From positions 85,478-149,477 of the forward strand of contig NZ_JBNMJV010000002.1 of NCBI RefSeq assembly GCF_050874005.1: a DNA stretch of 64,000 nucleotides, read 5' to 3'. Shown piece by piece: positions 59,147 through 64,000 of this stretch (within the stretch, counting starts at the first letter, position 1; the number at the start of each line of letters is the position of its first letter). The notes beneath the pieces are model-generated. The model did no database searches. It saw only the letters and a program-made list of their open reading frames with translations, and had not been told where the DNA came from. A program made the position numbers and the translations under genes. This stretch comes from Huintestinicola sp050874005. GTDB taxonomy: Bacteria; Bacillota; Clostridia; Oscillospirales; Ruminococcaceae.

Positions 59147-60832
59147 ATGAGCAAAATTATCCCCATAGGCGAGGTCCTCAAGGAGTACGGCTATATTACA
59201 GAAGAACAGCTCTCTCAGGCTCTTTCAGAGCAGAAAAAGGACGGCAAACGCCGTCTGGGAACGGTACTGCTGGATATGGGCTTCGTTACCGAGGGACAGA
59301 TACTGGACGCTATGGGAAAAAAGCTTGGCTGCAAGGTCATTGATCTTGACGCCACAAAGGTAAATCCCAAGGTGGTGGGCAAGCTTCCGAGACAGCTTGC
59401 TGAAAAATACTGCGCTCTCGTTATAGATACTGCGGGGGGCAGGCTTATTGTGGCTGTCAGCGACCCATTAAACCTCTATGCTATCGAGGATATCCGTCAG
59501 ATAACGGGCGCTCAGCTTGAGATAGTCCTTGCGGAGTCCGACCAGATAAAAAGAGCCATCGACTACAATTACACCGATGTGAATGCCCGTTCTGCGGCTA
59601 TGGCTGCCGACAGGCTCCCCGACGCTTCTTACATTCCACCCAAAGGTGTGTTTGAGGATCTCGAGACAGACAGCGATGTTCCCGTTGTGAAACTTATCAA
59701 CAGTCTGCTTGTGAAGGCTTGCTCCACGGGGGCAAGCGATGTTCATATTGAGCCGTTTGAGAAAAGCACCTCGGTGCGTATGAGAATTGACGGCGTAGTG
59801 CTTGATTATGTGGATATCTCCGCCGCCGTTCACGCCGCTCTTATCTCAAGGCTCAAAATTATGGCAAATCTTGACATTGCCGAAAAGCGGCTTCCCCAGG
59901 AGGGGCATTTCAAGACTGTTATCGAGGGATATATGATGAACGTCAGAGTCTCGGTGATACCTACGGTATTCGGTGAAAAGGCGGCGCTGAGATTTCTCTC
60001 CAACGAAGTTGTTTCCGACAGCAGCGGACGGTTCGGTATGTCAGATGAGAACAGCGAAAAATTCCTTGAAATGCTCCGCTCCCCCGGCGGCATTATCTAC
60101 ATTACGGGTCCCTCCGGTTCGGGCAAGACCACCACGCTTTATATGGCTCTCGAGCATCTTGCTAAGCAGCAGGTGAACATTTCCACAATTGAGGACCCGG
60201 TGGAAAGGACTATCCCGAGAGTAAACCAGATGCAGGTGAACAATCAGGCGGGTCTGACCTTTGAAAAGGGTCTGAGAGCGCTTCTGAGGCAGGACCCCGA
60301 CATTATTATGCTGGGCGAGACCCGTGATGAGGAGACTGCTCAGATATCCGTAAGGGCAGCGGTATCGGGTCATCTGGTGCTGTCCACCCTGCACACCGGC
60401 GACGCTGTATCCTCAATTATCAGGCTCAGGGAAATGGGTATCCCCGAGTATATGATATCCGCCACATTGGTGGGCGTTGTGGCTCAGCGGCTTGTGCGCA
60501 GGATATGCCCAAACTGCGGCTATTACGACACTCCCACCAAAGAAGAGCTTGCGGCGCTTGGAGGCAGAGAAGTCCTCAAAATACGCAGGAGCCGTGGCTG
60601 TAGCCAATGCAACAACTCGGGCTACAAGGGCAGAACTTCTATCCACGAAATGATTACGGTGGACAGCGAGATACGCCGTATGATAACCGAAGGCTCCCCC
60701 AGAGAGGAAATTGAGGAGTATGCAAAGACCGTTCAGGGTATGAAGCCACTTAAAGAAAGTGCCGCAGAACTTGTAAGTATGGGCATTACATCGGTGGAGG
60801 AACTTCTGAGAGTGACATATTCGGTGGACTGA
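59147..60832 (+). CDS. pilB: type IV pilus assembly ATPase PilB/GspE
   Basis: A 561-residue hexameric extension ATPase. The N-terminal MshEN-type domain (GEVLKEYGYITEEQLSQAL, VTEGQILDAMGKKLG) may bind c-di-GMP. The ATPase domain has DVHIEPFE, Walker A GPSGSGKTTTLY near residue 320, the Asp box EDPVERTIPRVNQMQVN, Walker B DIIMLGETRDEETA and the His box LSTLHTGDA. A zinc tetracysteine reads CPNC and CSQC. It faces away from the pilC-M-N-O operon; together they form most of a pilus motor, but pilin, prepilin peptidase and PilT are not in the window. Confidence 0.94.
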   Translation: MSKIIPIGEVLKEYGYITEEQLSQALSEQKKDGKRRLGTVLLDMGFVTEGQILDAMGKKLGCKVIDLDATKVNPKVVGKLPRQLAEKYCALVIDTAGGRLIVAVSDPLNLYAIEDIRQITGAQLEIVLAESDQIKRAIDYNYTDVNARSAAMAADRLPDASYIPPKGVFEDLETDSDVPVVKLINSLLVKACSTGASDVHIEPFEKSTSVRMRIDGVVLDYVDISAAVHAALISRLKIMANLDIAEKRLPQEGHFKTVIEGYMMNVRVSVIPTVFGEKAALRFLSNEVVSDSSGRFGMSDENSEKFLEMLRSPGGIIYITGPSGSGKTTTLYMALEHLAKQQVNISTIEDPVERTIPRVNQMQVNNQAGLTFEKGLRALLRQDPDIIMLGETRDEETAQISVRAAVSGHLVLSTLHTGDAVSSIIRLREMGIPEYMISATLVGVVAQRLVRRICPNCGYYDTPTKEELAALGGREVLKIRRSRGCSQCNNSGYKGRTSIHEMITVDSEIRRMITEGSPREEIEEYAKTVQGMKPLKESAAELVSMGITSVEELLRVTYSVD

Positions 60833-60878
60833 TAATTACTTTACAAAAATTTTCGTCATTTGAAAGGACATATGTGAT

Positions 60879-61648
60879 ATGAAGAAAAAGACCGTGCTTT
60901 TAACTGTTATTTCCGCAATTATTGTTCTTATCGCCGCAGGGATATTCATACTGCTGCCGAGGATACAGATAAAAATCTTGCGGAAGATTACATTTTTCCC
61001 ACCTTTGAGATTACACCTAAAAGCGGCGGATATTTTGAGGATTACGGGGCAGAGATAATTTCGGGTACGGAAGTACAGAACGATATTTTCCGTCTGACGC
61101 TGCCCGAAGGCTACGCCCCCGATGATGAGGGAAATTATTCAAACGGGAAGGGCGAATATGTCGAGATCTCGTCCGAGTCTCCCGAGCTGCCCGAGACCCT
61201 TGATACAATTGATCTGAGTGAGTTTTTTGATGTGAAGCTTCCCGAAAGGAATGACCTTTCCGAAGCGTACAGAGCGGTGGGCGCAGGAGGCGGAGATACG
61301 GTTTTCGGCTCCCTCAAGAGCGCTGTTCTCCTAAAAAAATCAGATTACAGCTTCTGGGATATTGACAAGGCTCTTGCTTTCTGCAAGCTTGCCGAATTGG
61401 GCGGAATATATTTCGGCGGCGGCGAGGGAGAGGAAAATTTTGTTTATGAACGTGGGAATGTGAAGGGTATTGTTTCCATAAATGAGGCTCGGAGTTACAA
61501 AAACGACGGGGAAAGCGGCGACACTTGTTACAGCGTATTCTTTATGTTCTTTAATGAGAACGACCTTGACACGCCATATTATCTGAATATGACGGTAAGC
61601 TCCCCCGAAAATGCTTTCGGCGTTTTAAACTCGGTTGAATTTAATTAA
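60879..61648 (+). pseudogene. frameshifted exported protein gene downstream of pilB
   Basis: The first reading frame (ATG 60879, GAAAGGAC before it) encodes MKKKTVLLTVISAIIVLIAA, a signal-peptide-like start, but stops at about 61059. A second frame continues from about 60941 (DIHTAAEDTDKNLAED) without interruption to the stop at 61648. Adding one G to the GGG at 60939-60941 joins both into a 256-residue exported protein rich in Gly and Glu. I do not recognise the family. The break is a single-base indel, either a real mutation or a sequence error. Position suggests a link to pilB; a terminator follows. Confidence 0.7.
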
Positions 61649-61654
61649 ACAGCA

Positions 61655-61703
61655 AAGCCTGTTCCGCTCCGTAAAAAAGGAGCGGAACAGGCTTGATTTT
61701 TTT
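61655..61703 (+). terminator. terminator after the frameshifted gene
   Basis: Perfect 16-bp stem AAGCCTGTTCCGCTCC (61655-61670) with its complement at 61679-61694, followed by GATTTTTTT. Confidence 0.9.
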
Positions 61704-61796
61704 GTTCTGTTTTTTTGAAAAAAGGCTTGACAAATTAGAATATTTGTGCTATAATATATTTGTGAGGAACGTTTATTCGATTTACATTTCCGTCTC

Positions 61797-62391
61797 CTAA
61801 GGGTACATTGCCCTGTTTCTGTCATATACGTGGGAAATAAATTCGCCGCTGTCGGTCATTGACTTTATTTCGGCGGGTGTGCATATTTTGAAATCGCAGG
61901 TCTCCCCCTCCTGCAGTCTGATATCCTTTTCCGAAAAGTCCCCTCGGAATAGATAGAAAAGGTGAATGGCATTGCCGCCGAATCTTCCCCGTCTCACTAT
62001 CTCGCCCCGATATTCAAGGCTCTCGGAGGCGGCGGAAAGTCCCGTTTCCTCATATAGCTCCCTTACTGCGGCTTCAAGAGGTGTTTCTCCCGATATCACC
62101 GCTCCTATTAACTTCCCTCTGCACACCTAATTTTCATTACCGAGCCACAAACTAACAGTCCATACAAAAGTATAAACGACTTACCAGCGGGGGTTCCCCG
62201 CCCGTGGTCTCCCAAATTCCGCCGAAATTTTTTTCCGGGCTGCGCTTGGTGATAAGTATTTTTCCATCAAGGTTTACAGGCAGGACATTTGCCACAATAT
62301 GGAATTTGCCGTCGGGAAGTGGCTTTCCCCTTTCGTGGGTCTCACCTAAGGGTTCACGTTTTTCATTGTATAGATCCCATAGCTCGGGCAT
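61797..62391 (-). pseudogene. NUDIX hydrolase gene interrupted by a 94-bp insertion
   Basis: The 5' part (62391 down to 62198) encodes MPELWDLYNEKREPLGETHE through WETTGG, typical of an isopentenyl-diphosphate-isomerase-like NUDIX protein. It then runs into a foreign stop. The 3' part (from 62103 down) resumes with AVISGETPLEAAVRELYEETGL, the NUDIX box. Deleting 62104-62197 joins them exactly as TGG-AVISGE and gives one 166-codon frame. The insertion therefore splits the catalytic box and the gene is probably inactive. AAGGAG precedes the start. Upstream lies an APH-type kinase gene. Confidence 0.82.
62104..62197. mobile_element. 94-bp insertion inside the NUDIX gene, origin unknown
   Basis: The boundaries come from the restored NUDIX frame. 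In gene orientation the insertion begins GGAACCCCCGC and ends GTTAATAGG, with a possible two-base GG target duplication. There are no clear terminal inverted repeats and no ORF. A GCGGGG/CCCCGC hairpin forms across the first junction and an ATAC/GTAT hairpin inside. No other copy is in the window. Confidence 0.5.
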
Positions 62392-62397
62392 TGTTAC

Positions 62398-63399
62398 TCA
62401 GCTCCTTAAATTTTTTTCAAGGTGTTCCGTAAGCATTTCTTCATTCTTTTCAAACCACCTCAGAAGGGCGGTGGAAAATTCTGCTTGTCTGAGATATATC
62501 ACGCTGTTTCGGGAATCAGATGCATAATACTGTGCATAATAATCGCATACCGCAAGCTGATAATAAAAAAGTTTTACCGACATTTTTATATCATACTCAT
62601 TAAGCTCCCCAAAGGAAAGATAATGAGAAAAATAATCCCGAAGTCCCTCGGGAGATATCTCGCCCTTAGCACACTCGGGTGCGGCATAGACATAGGAACG
62701 GACTATTTCCCATACGGCAGGGTGAATGCAGGCTGTTGTCCAGTCGATAACGGCGTTTATCTTATTCTCGGAGCAGATGAGCTGGCTGATGAAATAATCG
62801 CCGTGAGTGGGCGTCAGGGTGAGCCTGTGAAGGTCAAAGGTGAAGCTCGGGAAACGCTTTATCATTTCGATACGGTATCTCAGTTTCTCTGCCGTTTTTT
62901 CATCACTTCGTGCTTCGGCGGTCAGTAGGGTGATTTCATAGGAGCGCAGGGCATTTTCGGGGGTCATATATCTGAAAAAGTCCTCGCCGATCCCCGATTT
63001 CAGTCTGCTGTAATTTTTCAGAGCGGCGTGTATTCTGCCCAGAGTTTCCGCTGACTCCCGTAGAATAGAAAGCGGGGCGGTGTTCCAATCGAAAACCTGT
63101 CCCGAAATGTATTCCTGAACGTGAAAGAGCCGCCCTTTTTCATCGGTGCTGATATATTCCCCGTTTTTGTTCTTTACAAACCGACAGACGCTTATTCCCT
63201 TATTTTGCAGATATTCGCAAAGGGCAGGCTCGGCGCAGGGGTCGTTCATCTCGCTTAGTGACGGGAATTTTACAACGAATTTTCCCTCTTGGCAGTCTGC
63301 AAAAAAGGTTTCGGAGCCTGCACCGTTAGCTGAGCGCTCAAGCTTTGTCACATTAAGACCATACATTTTTTTCAGAAGCTTATCCATATCTTTTTTCAA
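62398..63399 (-). CDS. APH/CotS-type phosphotransferase
   Basis: A 333-residue kinase-fold protein of the aminoglycoside phosphotransferase/homoserine kinase type II superfamily. The glycine-poor N-lobe (ANGAGSETFFADCQEGKFVVKFPS) is followed by the catalytic loop THGDYFISQLI near residue 206, in which the usual Asn is Gln. The metal-binding Asp is in INAVIDWTTACIHPAVWEI. The substrate is unknown; sugar, choline or small-molecule kinases share this fold. It overlaps the DUF2087 gene by 20 bp upstream and lies 6 bp before the broken NUDIX gene. Confidence 0.8.
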   Translation of the reverse strand: MKKDMDKLLKKMYGLNVTKLERSANGAGSETFFADCQEGKFVVKFPSLSEMNDPCAEPALCEYLQNKGISVCRFVKNKNGEYISTDEKGRLFHVQEYISGQVFDWNTAPLSILRESAETLGRIHAALKNYSRLKSGIGEDFFRYMTPENALRSYEITLLTAEARSDEKTAEKLRYRIEMIKRFPSFTFDLHRLTLTPTHGDYFISQLICSENKINAVIDWTTACIHPAVWEIVRSYVYAAPECAKGEISPEGLRDYFSHYLSFGELNEYDIKMSVKLFYYQLAVCDYYAQYYASDSRNSVIYLRQAEFSTALLRWFEKNEEMLTEHLEKNLRS

Positions 63400-63679
63400 G
63401 CTCCTCTATTGTAGGCTGCACCTTTTCAAGGCTGTATTTCGTGCCGTCGGGAGTTCGGGTTATGAAACGGTGAGTGAAAAGCTCCCTGCGGAGGGTGGCG
63501 GGGTCATTGAAGCTGTGCCACCTGTTAAGAAGCTCGTTTATTTCCTTTTCCGTATATATCCTGTCCGCTTCAATCTTTTTCGACAGGTAGATAAGCGCAT
63601 AAAGCTTCATTTTCCGTTTGGCGGGATAGGCGGTCAGCACCCCGTTTTCATCAAGAAAGCTTCTTAGTATTTCAGTCAT
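63380..63679 (-). CDS. DUF2087 domain protein
   Basis: A 99-residue protein made of one DUF2087 domain, a winged-helix-like fold often fused to ArsR regulators. The core reads KRKMKLYALIYLSKKIEADRIYTEKEINELL followed by DPATLRRELFTHRFITRTPDG. ATG 63679 is chosen because AAAGGA is 11 bases upstream; the ATG at 63691 abuts that site directly. The leader is copy R3 of the dispersed repeat. It is probably cotranslated with the kinase downstream. Confidence 0.82.
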   Translation of the reverse strand: MTEILRSFLDENGVLTAYPAKRKMKLYALIYLSKKIEADRIYTEKEINELLNRWHSFNDPATLRRELFTHRFITRTPDGTKYSLEKVQPTIEELEKRYG

Positions 63680-63691
63680 TTTTATAGCCAT

Positions 63692-63780
63692 CCTTTTATG
63701 AGAGTTTTGTGTTTTCGAAGCAAATCGAGGCGACAGCCGAAGAAACAAAACTCGTTTTGAAAATCTTTGATTTTCAAACT
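63692..63780 (-). repeat. dispersed leader repeat, long copy R3
   Basis: Read on the minus strand: hairpin TTTGAAAATC-AAA-GATTTTCAAA (63778-63756), GAGTTTTGT, a middle part with CGGCTGTCGCC, then ACAAAACTCTCATAAAAGGA, which is the ribosome site of the DUF2087 gene. It aligns with R2 over about 90 bases. Confidence 0.65.
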
Positions 63781-63789
63781 CAGTCTGTC

Positions 63790-64000
63790 GAAAAAGAAAT
63801 GACAATTGTATAATCTGCACAAACTTATAAGGAATTTGCTTTGTCAAAAACGTTCCACCGGAACGTTTTTGAGGGTAAGTGTGCTTGAGCGCTCTACAAG
63901 GGGAGGCGGTCGTGTCCGCCTCCCCTCGAAATGCTGTCGCATTTCTCACCCCTTGCACCGTTTTTGAAGGATAAAAGGGGATTTCGCCCTCTGCGGAGGG
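63790..64000. repeat. palindrome-rich non-coding end of the window
   Basis: Four successive perfect inverted repeats: TCAAAAACGTTCC/GGAACGTTTTTGA (63844-63872), GGGGAGGCGG/CCGCCTCCCC (63900-63925), GAAATGC/GCATTTC (63928-63945) and CCCTC/GAGGG (63987-64000). I see no gene. They could be a composite repeat, the leader of a minus-strand transcript or stacked terminators; the sequence beyond the window is needed. Confidence 0.5.

Noticed and set aside
62104..62197. Group I or II intron in the NUDIX gene
   Set aside because: At 94 bp it is far too short for a ribozyme and lacks the conserved end sequences.

Overview
This window looks like a chromosomal segment from an anaerobic, moderate-GC clostridial Firmicute, most likely a Ruminococcus-like member of the Oscillospiraceae. 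The pointers are the yicC-remA-gmk-rpoZ-priA-def-fmt-rsmB gene order, a GH130 mannoside phosphorylase, an AGCS alanine symporter, a SigH-like sigma factor, an HdrABC-type electron-transfer system and soluble fumarate reduction. No rRNA gene, CRISPR array or intact insertion sequence was found, so the genus is an inference.

Layout. 1-8.0 kb (minus): one housekeeping operon from yicC down to rsmB, which runs off the left edge. 8.3-13.3 kb (plus): glutamine-dependent NAD synthetase, an orphan FtsX-type permease and a small unknown protein. 13.3-16.5 kb (minus): a TrkA/TrkH potassium system with a DUF1294 gene. 17-29.8 kb (plus): the main feature, a highly expressed-looking cluster: an LDH-family dehydrogenase carrying the malate-specific Arg, fumarase C, HdrB-HdrC-HdrA, FlxD-C-B-A, a membrane-anchor-free fumarate reductase (FrdB-FrdA), then an AspT/SucE-type carrier. 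Read as a pathway this is oxaloacetate -> malate -> fumarate -> succinate -> export. The last reduction is plausibly fed by NADH through a flavin-based electron-bifurcating Hdr-Flx complex. A Rex-like operator lies upstream.

30-41.4 kb: mixed accessory genes. They include a sensory [FeFe]-hydrogenase homologue, an alanine symporter, a signal-peptidase-fold protein without catalytic residues, a guanine-deaminase-like enzyme, a GH130 phosphorylase, a DivIVA-like coiled-coil protein with Ala/Pro tandem repeats, an internally duplicated protein and a DinB-like protein. 41.5-44 kb: a BlaI/M56 repressor-receptor pair with two identical-half-site operators. 44-46.9 kb (minus): an ammonium transporter fused to a PII domain, with a terminator-like leader, and tcdA. 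47-49.4 kb: a SigH-like sigma factor, a zinc-ribbon protein and an LRR lipoprotein. 49.5-54.8 kb: aroB-aroA-aroC, DUF4364 and galactokinase. 54.8-61.7 kb: type IV pilus assembly genes, pilC-M-N-O diverging from pilB, with no pilin. 61.7-64 kb: a NUDIX gene broken by a 94-bp insertion, an APH-type kinase, a DUF2087 protein and a palindrome-rich non-coding end.

Two structures cut across regions. A dispersed leader repeat (hairpin followed by a ribosome-binding segment) sits directly before three unrelated genes (33.6, 41.9 and 63.7 kb). A 161-bp MITE-like inverted-repeat element lies between frdA and the carrier gene. All functions are read from sequence motifs without database searches.
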